Assembly (NCBI RefSeq): GCF_046630445.1
Contig: NC_092334.1
Coordinates: forward strand, 189,168,501 to 189,232,500
Direction of reading: 5' to 3'
Length of the DNA stretch: 64,000 nt
Source: Rutidosis leptorrhynchoides
Lineage: Eukaryota; Streptophyta; Magnoliopsida; Asterales; Asteraceae
The notes under the pieces were generated by a model. It was not told the origin of the DNA and made no database searches. It saw nothing but the letters and a program-made list of their open reading frames with translations. Below are positions 23,034 through 34,800 of the stretch, piece after piece; position 1 is the first letter of the stretch; every line of letters begins with the position of its first letter. Both the position numbers and the translations under genes were made by a program.

Positions 23034-24802
23034 TGATAATGCTAAAAGAAACATATATTTCATAGCAATATCCTTCCAATATGTAAAGCTTTTAGTTGCA
23101 ATTGTTCTATTTTTATGTAATATTCGTTTAAATAAATAAGTGCGAAGACAAAAGAAGAAAATGACGATTTGAAGACGCAAATGACCAAAAAGCTAAAAAG
23201 TACAAAGTACAATCCAAGTGGTTCAATTTATTGATAAGAAACGTCTAAAATTGACAAGAGTACAAGCCGCGAAATGCAAAGTACAAGATATCTAAGCGTA
23301 CGAAAGGACGTTCGAAAATCTGGAACTGAGACATGAACCGAGCATCAACGCGCCAGTCAACGGAGCTAAAAGTACAAGTCAACTATGCACAAGAATATAA
23401 TATAATATATAAATAATTATATAAATTATATATAAATTATATATATTTATTAAATTATGTCGACAAGCAAATGGCCAAAAGTTTGTGAGCTGGAATCAGA
23501 ATCCCCACGATCGCGGAGCTGTGAAGGCTTAAAACTCCACGATCGCGGAGCAGCCCTGACACAATTTCCCCTATAAAAGCCAACGAATTCTACCGAACTC
23601 CACACCCCATTTCTATCTATCTATCTCAGCTTATATTTATATTTATATTTTATAATTTTAATTTTAATTTTAAGTTAATAATAATAAGATTATTGTAAGA
23701 ATGTTTTACGGGTTTTAAAGTCGGAACTCTGTCCGTGTAACGCTACGCGATAAATAATCACTATAAGCTATGTTTTTCCTTTTTAAATTAATGTCTCGTA
23801 ACTAAGTTATTACTATGCTTATTTAAGCCAAAGTAATCGTGATGTTGGACTAAAAATTAAGATTGGGTTATTGGATTTTGTACCATAATTAAGGTTTGGA
23901 CAAAAGACCGACACTTGTGGACATTGGATTATTGACTATTATTAGATAGGGGGTATTGTCTAATCGAATGATAACTCATTAGAATCTGTCGAACCTATCT
24001 TCAAATTAGTTAATCTAATAATTATTAAAATGATTATGTATGTTCTATTTAGTGACGTTTATACGACATCTTTTACGATCATTTAATTAATTATTCGGGT
24101 TGGGTAATTGATTATTCAATCTGATCAAGTGGGTAAATTAATATTCATATCTCATTAAAACAGGGGTGGATTACATACAAGGATAATTGGTGTAATTGTG
24201 AACAAAGTATTAAAACCTTGGATTACACGCAGTCGATAACCTGGTGTAATTATTAACAAAGTATTAAAACCTTGTTACAGTTCGAATCCCTAATTAGTTG
24301 GAATATTTGACTTCGGGAATAAGGGTAATTTGACGAGCATTTTATAATTATGACCGATGGACTATTATGGACAAAAACCTGATAGGTATCAAATAAACCA
24401 GGACAAAGGACAATTAACCCGGGTAACAACTAATCAAAACATCAAACATCATGATTACGGAAGTTTAAATAAGCATAATAATTTTATTTCATATTTCATC
24501 GTACCTTTATTTACTGTCATTTTAATTACTGCAATTCACTTTATCGCAATTTAAATTCTGTCATTTATATTATCGTCATTTATCTTTATGCTTTATTTAA
24601 AACCGACAAATTGGCTAGTTCCCTGTGGACGAACCGGACTTACTAAAAACTACACTACTCTACGATTAGGTACACTGCCTATAAGTGTTGTAGCAAGGTT
24701 TAGGTATATCTCATCCGTAAATTAATTAAACACTTGTATCATATTTCGTAGTATTTCGTAGTAAAAATATATTATATTTCGTATACACCTCTGCGCACAT
24801 CA
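23034..24802 (+). repeat. N2 5' LTR (1769 bp)
   Basis: TATA box CTATAAAAG at 23571-23579, preceded by two CCACGATCGCGGAGC motifs at 23505-23519 and 23537-23551, exactly 32 bp apart. Compared with the 3' LTR it carries an extra ACGCGCCAGTCA near 23350 and lacks about 100 bp at 24617. Confidence 0.95.
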
Positions 24803-24808
24803 AGTTTT

Positions 24809-24826
24809 TGGCGCCGCTGCCGGGGA
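24809..24826 (+). other. N2 primer binding site (tRNA-Asp)
   Basis: TGGCGCCGCTGCCGGGGA, same as in C and E, 6 nt inside the LTR edge at 24802. Confidence 0.88.
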
Positions 24827-26073
24827 ATCAGTAAAAAAAACGATATATTTTTGTAATCTATATTTTTGTAAAAAATATATAATTTCTTATTTTCATTTTG
24901 TATTTATATAATAAGTGTTTAAAAAATAGTATAAAAATAAAAATAAAAATATATATATTTTTAAGATTCTATAAAATTAATAAGTATTTTTTTTTAGATT
25001 TTGAAAATATAAGTTTATTTTTTATAAATTTTCTATATATTAATTTATAAAACTTAAAAAACAAATAAACATAAAAAAAATCGTGACTGGGCCGAACTGT
25101 TTTATCCCAATACCGAACCCATTACTATTAATCTCCACAGTCGCGGAGCTCCTCAGGAACAGAACACCGCAGTCGCGGAGCTTTTCCAGACTGCAACCTT
25201 GGACTGCATTAATTACACGATTAGGGTTTAATAATAATTATTTAATTAATTTAGGTTTTTAATTTAAATATTATTAATTTGTAATTAGTTTTAATTATAA
25301 TTTGTAATATTAAGTTTAATTATTATTATTATTATTTATATAGATTAATATTTTTATAAAAATAATATAAAAATAATATTTTTATAAAATTTTATTTTTA
25401 TCATTTTTAGATTATATCCTTTTGTAATTTGTATCTTTTTATTATTTAGTACATAGTCTTTATAATTATCGTGCGTAATATATAGTTTTAAGCTTAGTAT
25501 TTTGTCGTAGTATTTCTAGATTTTTAGGCTTTGCCGTAAAATCCCTTAAGTGCTTTTTCTTTAGACTAAGATTTAGGTGCTTTAGAATTTTGCGACGCCG
25601 TTTTAAGATTTTAGTACTTTTTAAGTTATTGCCGTTTTGGATATAGAATTCCTTTTAAGCTTTAATACCTTTAGGCGCAACTTTTTAGATTTAGTTTTTA
25701 AACTTTTAAGTTTCGACATTTTTCTTTCTTATTTTTATTTTTCGACCTTTTATTTTTCGACGTTTTTTGACGTGCTCTTTTTCTTTCTTATTTCTTGACG
25801 CTCTAGTTTTTAGGACATAGAATTTTCTATTTCTTCTCTAAAATTTCAAAACGAAAAATTATTTTAAGCGGTTAAATTGATATAAATTCAAAATTTTCTG
25901 GTTCGTAGTAATAGTTGGATTTGTTAGTGGCGAGTTGTGGGCTTCCGATTTAAAGGGTCTTGGCTACCTGCTGCATCTATTGGCTATTCAAAACGTGGGC
26001 AAAATTAGAAAAATCTATTAATTTGATAACTTATATAATTTTTATCTTTTATAACTAATAGGATATTCAGTGA
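24827..26073 (+). other. N2 5' leader
   Basis: 1.25 kb, AT-rich and non-coding. Contains a second pair of GC-rich motifs, CCACAGTCGCGGAGCT at 25135 and CCGCAGTCGCGGAGCT at 25167, again 32 bp apart. No other structure seen. Confidence 0.7.
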
Positions 26074-27567
26074 ATGCACCGAGCAAAACGTTCACCACCT
26101 TTCATACGTTCACCACCTGTAACACGATCAAGACATCTAGCCAATATTGTCGCCGTTGATTTTTCTTTAGGATCGTCATCTAGTCAACCAAGTACTCCAA
26201 TTTAAATTTTCGATAATCCATTTTTTGAACCCGAATTCAAAATTGAAAACCCGGAGGATATTCAAGGATAATTTCAAGTTCCAGAACCACTAATCATTCC
26301 TCCTGAACCACAAACCGTTCAATCAGAATCTTCTAGTGATTTGTATTCAACAAATTTAATTATGGAAGTAACTGAACCTCTAAGTATGGAAGACCGAATG
26401 AAAGCCACACGCATGGGCCAAGGACACGCCATTATTAAGCCAGATATTAATGCCAATATAGTGGTACGCCAAAAGAAGATCCAAACGAACATCTTCGTAC
26501 CTTTAATAGGATCTGTACTCTATTTAAAATCCGAGAAGTGGAGGATGAACAGATTTATCTTATGTTATTTCCCTGGACTTTAAAGGGAGAAGCCAAAGAT
26601 TGGTTAGAATCGTTACCTGAACGGGCGATTGATACATGGGACGTTTTAGTTGAAAAATTTCTTAAACAATTCTTTTCGGCATCTAAAGCCGTGAGACTTC
26701 AAGGAGAAATTGTTACGTTTGCGCAAAAGCTAAATGAAACATTATATGAGGCATGGACAAGATTTGAAAAGTTGTTGAGAGGATGTCCGCAACATGGTTT
26801 AGACACTTATCAAATAGTACAAATATTCTACCAAGGATGCGACATTGCTACACGAAAAGACATCGACATAACAGCTGGTGGTTCCATTATGAAGAAAAAC
26901 CGCAACTGAAGCTTACAAGATTATTGATAGCATTGCTTCCCACTCACATGAGTGGCACCAAGAAAAGGATATCGTTAGATCATCTAAAGCGGCTAGAGCC
27001 GATTCTAGCCATGACTTTGATTCCGTTTTCACAAAAATAGATGCTTTCGAGAGACGAATGGAAAAGATGAATAAAGATATTCAGGCAATACGAATCAGTT
27101 GTGAGCAATGCAGTGGACCACACTTAACGAAAGATTGTCACATTGAACAAACCATGGAACAATGAGAAAATGTTTTCTACATGAATCAAAGGCCGGGAAA
27201 TAATTATCAAAATAATTATCAACCACCAAGGCCAAACTTCAATCGAAATCAAAACATTCTTTACAATCCAAACGGACCTAACAATAACTCGTACAACCAA
27301 CAAGGTCTGAATAACCAACCAACTCAAAACAACACTTTCAATCAACAAAGACCTGGCTTGTATAAACCACCACAACAAACCGAAGAGAAAAAGTCAAATC
27401 TGGAAGAAATGATAGCAAAGCTAATGGAATCTCAAACACAATTTATTACATCTCAAACCCAAACAAATGAGAGGTTTGATCAGTCACTAAGAACTCAACA
27501 AGCTTCCATTTTGAATCTAGAAAAACACGTAGGTACTCTTGCTAGCATGATGAGTGAGAGGGAATAA
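26074..27567 (+). pseudogene. N2 Gag (capsid domain, zinc knuckle, Asn/Gln-rich tail)
   Basis: The likely start ATG 26074 opens a basic N-terminus (MHRAKRSPPFIRSPPVTRSR) but hits TAA at 26203-26205. The gag domain follows across two frameshifts (near 26530-26580 and 26895): LKGEAKDWLESLPERAIDTW, KFLKQFFSASKAVRLQGEI and WTRFEKLLRGCPQH are visible. A zinc knuckle CEQCSGPHLTKDC (C-x2-C-x3-H-x4-C) lies near 27100-27140. TGA at 27163-27165 and TAA at 27565-27567 interrupt the tail, which is rich in Asn, Gln and Pro and contains a coiled-coil-like stretch ending near MSERE. Role: particle assembly and RNA packaging. Not functional as it stands. Confidence 0.85.
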
Positions 27568-28506
27568 GGAAAGCTATCAAGTAATACTGAAGTAAATCCT
27601 CGGAATGAGAATGTTAATATGGTATCAACAAATTCTGAAAAACCAGCTCCAGAGGATGGGAAGGTTTTCGATGTGAGTAACAATGAAGAAGTTACAACAC
27701 CACCACCACCACCCGAGTATGTAAAGCCAGTGGTGGCACCCTACAGACCACCCATCTTGTTTCCAAGAAAAGGAGTTGAGTATGAGCAAATGATAGGTAA
27801 TAAAGTTTGTGATATCTCTGGAAAGAAGAAGAAGAATAAGAAAGTACAAGAAACAAAAACCGTAAAGATAAACCCGGTGAAGACAGTTCCACCAAAACCT
27901 CCACCCAGGGTGGGTGATTCGGGTGAATTTATTGTTCCTTGTCTACTTAGTGATTGTATCATGTATGATGCACTAGCAGATTTAGGTGCGAGTGTGACTG
28001 TTATGCCTCTTTCATTATATAAGAGATTAGGAGTAGGTGAGTTAAGTCCAACAGAGATGAGTGTCCGACTCTTTGATCAAACCATTAGGCACCCAGTTGG
28101 AATTGCTGACAACTTACCCATTCAAGTGGGTAATTTAACCTTTCTAGTCGAATTCATTGTCATTGACATAGAAGAGGACCCAAACATTCCTCTAATTTTA
28201 GGTCGACCATTCTTAGCGTCCACCGAAGCGTTATTTGATGTAAGAAAGGGTAGAATGACACTTAGTAATGATGAAAAATTGATCACCTTTGTGAGTCGAA
28301 AGTCTAAATCTCCACCAACCAAAACCGTTGAATCAACAAAAACGATTGATAAGAACCATATTATTTTACCAACTCCAACGGTATTGCTTAACAATAATAA
28401 AACGCCTAAGTGTGGGGAAGATGAAGAGACACCTAATGATGACTTGATAACAAAGAACTCCATTGTTGATACGAAATTAAATGACCCCGTTATAATAGTT
28501 CAATGA
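27568..28506 (+). pseudogene. N2 aspartic protease
   Basis: Same frame as the Gag tail, separated only by the TAA at 27565. Open from ATG 27619 for 295 codons. A Pro-rich stretch (TTPPPPPEYVKP) leads to SGEFIVPCLLSDCIMYDALA and the active site DLGASVTVMP near 27975-28010. FIVIDIEEDPNIPLILGRPF follows, the second half of the retroviral-type protease. A Ser/Thr/Lys-rich tail ends at TGA 28504-28506. In autonomous relatives reverse transcriptase comes next; here the frame stops. Confidence 0.82.
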
Positions 28507-28646
28507 AGAAACTTATTAAACGGATTCGCGATGCTAGAATTAAGGGGAACTTTAAGTTATGTAACTGGTTAGTATCCAATCTATCGCCTAAAGAAAAGGC
28601 GAAACTAGTTGAATTTGTGGATATTACACAAGAATTCGACCAATAA
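28503..28646 (+). CDS. 47-codon basic ORF after N2 protease
   Basis: ATG 28503 overlaps the protease stop codon (ATGA arrangement). It encodes a small basic protein with KKLIKRIRDARIKGNFKL and LSPKEKAKLVEFVDITQEF. Not recognised. It may be a distinct ORF or the remnant of a longer C-terminal domain read by a frameshift. A purine-rich AAGTGTGGGGAGATT (28738-28752) lies 90 bp downstream. Confidence 0.4.
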   Translation: MKKLIKRIRDARIKGNFKLCNWLVSNLSPKEKAKLVEFVDITQEFDQ

Positions 28647-29793
28647 CTTAAAGCAAAAGTCACAGATATGCAAGTTGATTATGGTCCAAGAGAAATTGAC
28701 AATGAAGTTAATCACAATTTCAAAACCACAGCTACCTAAGTGTGGGGAGATTCAAATGTTCTAAAAAGAAAATGTTGTCTAGAGTTAGTTGTTCTGTTCT
28801 TGTGTAGTTCCGAGAATGGAATCTGATTGGTCTTTTTCACTAGCAGACACTAAAGAACTAGTTTTCTCTCCCCATTCTGAATTTTTGTTTTGTAGGTTTT
28901 GTATGAAATTAATACGCTTTTTAAAATTAATTTTTTGTGTGAATTTAAAAAAAAATTTACTTTATTTCATTAAGTTTAAGAAAATGATTTCTAAAATTCG
29001 TCGTAAGTTAAAGACTAGGTCATGGAACCGAAATTGCTTTACCCGAGGGCGGGGAAACAAATTTTGTTATCATTATTTTTAATTTTATTGATCTAAAATA
29101 TACCAAAAAAATTAAAAAAAACCCAAAAATCTTTGCTTATAAAACAATAGCTTTAAAAACGACAAATTTTAAATTTTGTCGAGGGACGGACTAGGTAAAC
29201 ATACCGAAACTACCTAAAGTAAAAGGAAACAAAAAATTATTCAAATTGTTTTAATAAATAAAGGTTTTTATAAAAAAATAAATATATATATTATATATAT
29301 GTTTGTAGTTTATCTTATGTACAAAACAGGGTAAAACAGCTCATTTTCAAAGACTGTCATTAAAGTTCAGCAAAAGCTACTAATTTTGACGATAAGACAC
29401 AAAACATATGTGAAAGTACAACAAAAAGAATGAACAATGAGGCGCGCCATCTATAATTCGACGACCTTAGTAATTACAAACTGGGTATTTTTAATCACTT
29501 TTCTACACTAATCACCCTCATGAATTTATAATTATAGTCTGATTTCATGCAAATGAGGGCATTGCATGATCTCAAGTGTTGGGAAGGGTTATAAATTCTC
29601 TCGGGTTTACACTTAGTATAATTGCCAAATTTTGTTTACACTTAGTATAATTGCCAAATTTTGTGAAAATTTGAAAAATTTTCAACTAAATGAATTCAAA
29701 ATCATGTTTATACATATTTATGAACAATAAAACTAGGTATTAATGCCGAAATTATTGTTACCTCGGAGAGAACATAAATGGAAAAACAACCCA
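28647..29793 (+). other. N2 3' non-coding region before G3
   Basis: AT-rich sequence with a PPT-like motif (28738-28752), tandem copies of TTTACACTTAGTATAATTGCC (29607-29660) and one GGCGCGCC at 29442. No coding frame supported. Confidence 0.55.
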
Positions 29794-29798
29794 AAACG
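29794..29798. repeat. Target site duplication AAACG (left) of G3
   Basis: Exactly repeated at 38777-38781. Confidence 0.95.
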
Positions 29799-31850
29799 TG
29801 TAACAACCCAAACCAACCCTCGACCAACCCACGCGAAAATACAAAATAAAAAAAAAATTCAGTGCAGCATACCCGCGCGGCACGCCATGTAGGGGCGCGG
29901 CTCGCCAAAGTGGACTGTCCGGAAAGTTTTTAAATGCGAAAAAGATTGACTAGTTCCCGACACTTTTAGACGAAACGCTTTTTACCATACATCCAAATAT
30001 GTAAAACTAACCTGTTTCAAATATAAAATCAATGTTTTACAAGCGAGGCCCACACGACCCAAATTACAAGTTTAGTACAAGTTAAGAGTTTCGACCACCA
30101 AAAAGTTTAAGTTCCAAACTACACAATAAGCATGGCGTTTGGGATAAAACTACCCAACTATCGGTCAAACTCCAAGAGCTACTAAAGCCAAAAGCGTCCC
30201 CTAGCATCAAGCGGGATCTCTAGTCCAAAACGATGCCCTTACCCTTGTCCAAAATCGAACCTATAAAATGGTAAACAACGAGAGGGTAAGCAAAGCTTAG
30301 TGAATGCAATAATTATACGAATACATATATAATTATACCTACTTGCATACACTTACACACCAAACCGTAAACACGCTAGCATACAAATTTAGCTTATCGT
30401 CACAATAGCAAGCTATAAATCTCCAATACCACAAGCTAGCATAACAACCGCATATGAATATAACTCGAATAATATAATATGCTTACAACACAAATAACCA
30501 TGGTTAACCAATAGTACAAGGGAACGCTCGCGAAAACGCCATCGGTGTTCACAACATCCGTTAGGGCACTTAACACCTCGCACCACTAACCCCTAGGGTG
30601 GTACCTTAACACCTCGGCACATCACCCCGAGTGGCATCTTAACACCTCGATGCATCACTCATTAATTTACGGAGTGGTGTCTTAACACCTCGACACTACA
30701 CTCCTAGGTGGCATCTTAACACCTCGATGCTACACCCGAGTGGCATCTTAACACCTCGATGCTACACTCTTCACGTGAAACATGGTGTCTTAGCACCTCG
30801 ACACTACACATTTCACGCTACAACAAATAGATACATTATATACATACGCATATAATTATTTCACTCACCTCAAAGTCTTGTGAAAAGATACCCGAGCTTG
30901 CAAGACCTCAAAGTAACGTACCTATCATATTATACACCTCATTAAATGCAAACTCAAGTCGGTCAACCAAACCCTTTCACCATTCTAAGCCATTTTGACC
31001 CAAGGTGCAATTTCAACTCATTTGCACCCTTAACCCTAAATTGGGTCAACACACACCAAAAACCCTAATCATTCGTCAAGATGGGTTTAAAAACACATTT
31101 AGGTCACAAGGCTAACTCGTTTTCATACTTGCTAGGCCACTTAGGTCATTAAAGACTCATTTGACCCATTTCAAGGTCAACACACCCATTTGGGTCATCC
31201 ATACCCAATAACACCCATTTACATATTATTAAAGTGTTCTAGCAACTAACTAACCAAATTTAAGAATCAAAAGTCCAATTAACACATTCAAACCCTAGGT
31301 TAGTCATCAATGAGCCTTCATAACCCATATTCACCCAAAATCCCCAAAATACTAACAAAATGGGTCTTTGGTTCATCACTAGCCCAAACCCTAACCCTTA
31401 AAGTAATTAAAGTATGAAATCGGGTTTTATTACTTACCAACACAATCACCACGTAGCTATCGACTAGATGAACGACTTTATAACTTGCACCAAGACCCGA
31501 TTCAACCTCTTTCACCCTTTAATGGAGCTTTCTCTCTCAAGGATTGCACTCTCTCTCTAGAGTTTAATTGGAGAAGATAAGGTTGTTGGGAATGGAGTGA
31601 ATGAAGCTCCAAAACTGATACAAGGCATTAAATTCGGGCTCCAATGTGTTTTGACCAAAATGCCCTCAAAATATCTATTTTAAAAGAAGAGGAGAATCTG
31701 TCGCAGACAGATGGCGCGGCGCGCCACCATGCCGCGCGGCGCGCGACATTGCAGTTCAGAATTCTTTCTTGCTTTTAATATATACAACAAAACCCCGTTT
31801 CAAGTATCGTACATTACTCTTATATACACTACCAATATTCGGGTCTTACA
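29799..31850 (-). repeat. G3 3' LTR (2052 bp)
   Basis: Contains a seven-unit array around CTTAACACCTCGATGCTACAC (30565-30815), CpG-rich GCGCGGCGCGCC motifs at 31708-31745 and a weaker cluster at 29868-29906. In element orientation it begins TGTAAGACCC. Confidence 0.95.
30565..30815. repeat. CTTAACACCTCG tandem array in G3 3' LTR
   Basis: Seven imperfect units, each with CTTA(A/G)CACCTCG followed by a variable GATGCTACAC, GACACTACAC or GATGCATCAC, spaced 30-40 bp. Duplicated at 37495-37745 in the other LTR. Confidence 0.85.
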
Positions 31851-31886
31851 ACTCTCCCCCACTTATTCGAATTGCGTCCTCGCAAT
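31851..31886 (-). other. G3 polypurine tract and hairpin
   Basis: Minus strand: ATTGCGAGGACGCAAT (31871-31886; 6-bp stem, AGGA loop), then TCGAATAAGTGGGGGAGAGT and the LTR. The hairpin overlaps the last codons of the polyprotein (stop 31863-31865). Confidence 0.8.
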
Positions 31887-34800
31887 CCAAGCCGCATGAC
31901 ACGAGGGAAGATAAACTAACACGAACTCTTCGGGCTCCCAAGTGAACTCGGAACCTTTACTTCGCCGCCATTGAACCTTGAAAGTTCTCACCTCTTTATT
32001 CCTCAACATTTTCACCTTCTCGTCAAGGATAGAAATCGGTTCCTCGACATATTCTAACTTGTTGTTTAGCTCGATCTTGTCTAAAGGCATCCATGAGGAA
32101 TCATCCGCAAGACACTTACGGAGGTGGAAAACATGAAATGTATTATGGATCCCCGCAAGCTCTTCGGGTAATTCCAATCGATATGCAACTTCACCAACAC
32201 GAGCTAAAACCTTGAACGGCCCAATAAACCGAGGAGCTAACTTTCCCCGTTTCCGAAATCGAATAATACCCTTCCATGGCGAAACCTTAAGCATCACCAT
32301 ATCACCTTCTTGGAACTCAATCAATCGCCTACGTCTATCGGCATACGACTTTTGCCTATCTTGAGCCTTCTTCAAATGTTCCCGAATCAAATCGATCTTG
32401 TTATTGATCTCTAAAACCAAATCGGTACTCCCGATCTCTCTTTGACCCACTTCTCCCTAACAAACGGGGGTTCGACACCTACGCCCATAAAGCATTTCGT
32501 AAGGTGGCATCCCGATACTAGTATGATAACTATTATTATACGAGAATTCCACCAAAGGCAAATGCTCATCCCAACTACCACCGAAGTCAATGATGCACGC
32601 CCGTAATATATCTTCCAAAGTTTGATTCGTACGTTCGGTTTGACCGTCCGTTTGAGGATGATACATCGTACTCAACTTCAATTGCGTACCCATATCTTCA
32701 TGAAACTTTTCCCAAAACCGAGATGTAAAACGGGTATCTCGATCCAAAATAATAGATATAGGAACTCCATGTCGCGAGACCACTTCCTTGATAAACAACT
32801 TAGCTAAGGCCTCCGACGATATCGCTTCTTTAATGGGAAGAAACAAAGCGCTTTTTGTCAATCGGTCAACTATAACCCAAATCAAATCGAATTGGGTTCT
32901 CGCCATTTTAGGTAACTTCGTAATGAAATCCATGGTAATGTGCTCCCATTTCCATTTCGGTATTTCTAACGGTTGCAACTTACCATACGGCTTTTGGTGT
33001 TCGGATTTTACTTGTAAACACGTGACACATTGCTCAACATACTTCACAACATCACGTTTCATGCCCGGCCACCAATAATCTTTCTTCAAGTCATGATACA
33101 TTTTCGTCGCGCCCGGATGAATGGAATATTTTGACTTATGTGCTTCATCAAGTAGCACCAGTCGGTAATCACCCATCTTAGGCACCCACACCCTTCCTTG
33201 AAAAGACAACAAACCACGCGGGCCCATAGTAATGAACTCCGATTGGCCCACGATTCATTCCACATGCTTATTTTGAACGTAAGTCTCTATTTGAATCTCG
33301 CCAAGCTTCTCAAGAAAATCGTTGGAAATAATCAAACGTAACGACCCCACTTTTATCGCAGGATGTTGACTCTTTCGATTCAACGCATCCGCGACAACAT
33401 TCGCCTTACCTGGATGATAAAGTATCTCACAATCATAATCTTTCACCACATCCATCCACCTACATTGGCGATAATTCAAATCTCGTTGATTAAAGAGATG
33501 TTTCAAACTCTTATGATCCGAATAAATCGTACACTTGACACCATACAAGTAATGGCGCCAAATTTTTAAACCATGCACTACCGCTGCCAACTCAAGATCA
33601 TGAGTCGGATATCTCGTTTCGTGTTCCTTTAATTGTCAAGAGGCATAAGCGATGACTTTACCTCTTTGCAGTAGAACACACCCGAGCCTATTTAGCGAAG
33701 CATCACAATAAACCGTCATATCTTCCACACCTTCCAGTAATACTAACACCGGAGCTTGACACAACTTCCCTTTTAGCAATTGAAAAGCAATTTCTTGCTC
33801 GTTCTCCCAATTAAACTTAGCATTCTTTCTCGTCAACTTCGTTAATGGAGAAGCAATCTTAGAAAAGTCTTGGATAAATCGACGATAATAACCGGCCAAT
33901 TCAAGAAAACTTCGGATTTTCGTAGGCGTAGTCGGTCGTCCCCAACTCTTCACCGTCTCGATCTTCTCCGGATCTACTTGAATACCCCATTCGTTCACAA
34001 TATGACCAAGGAATTGAACTTCCCTTAGCCAAAATTCACATTTGAAGAACTTTGCATACAATTTCTCCTTTCGTAGCGTCTTCAATACTTCACGCAAATG
34101 ACGTTCATGTTCGTTCATACTTTTCGAATAGACTAGTATGTCGTCGATGAACACTATTACCGAATTGTCCAACATAGGTTGGCACACTCGGTTCATAAGA
34201 TCCATGAATGCCGTCGGTGCATTCGTAAGGCCAAAAGGCATCACCACAAACTCAAAATTTCCATACCGCATTCTAAAAGCCGTTTTCTCAATATCTTCCT
34301 CACGGACCCTCATTTGGTGATAGCCGGACCGTAGATCGATCTTAGAGAAATACGTTGCACCTTGAAGTTGATCAAATAAATCGTCAATCCTAGGTAATGG
34401 ATAACAATTCTTGATCGTCACTTTATTCAACTCACGGTAATCAATGCACATACGCATACTACCATCTTTCTTCTTCACAAATAACACCGGAGTGCCCCAC
34501 GGTGAAGCACTCGGTCGAATAAAACCCTTCTCGAGCAATTCTTGAATTTGATTTAACAACTCTTGCATCTCCGTTGGCGCTAAACGATAAGGAGTTTTAG
34601 CAATGGGGGTAGCCCCCGGAACCAACTCGATGCGAAATTCAACTTGTCTTTCCGCCGGAACACCCGGTAATTCTTCCGGAAAAACGTCTTCGAAATCACT
34701 AACAACCGGAATTTCACGAATGAGTGGCGGCTCATTACGAGTATCGAAAACATGAGTAAGGAAAGCTATGCCACCACTAACAACAAAACGACGTGCCCGT

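Noticed and set aside
24357..24554. 65-codon frame with hydrophobic C-terminus, conserved at 41463-41660
   Set aside because: Both copies lie in the two LTRs of N2, so similarity follows from recent duplication and is not evidence of selection.
27625..28463. Several minus-strand frames opposite the N2 protease
   Set aside because: Antisense shadows of the protease and its Pro/Lys-rich lead.
30565..30815. Regular repeats with variable spacers resembling a CRISPR array
   Set aside because: Units are degenerate, spacers are not unique, it sits in a plant LTR and is copied in the partner LTR.
32622..33078. Plus-strand frames within G3
   Set aside because: Shadows of the integrase frame on the minus strand.
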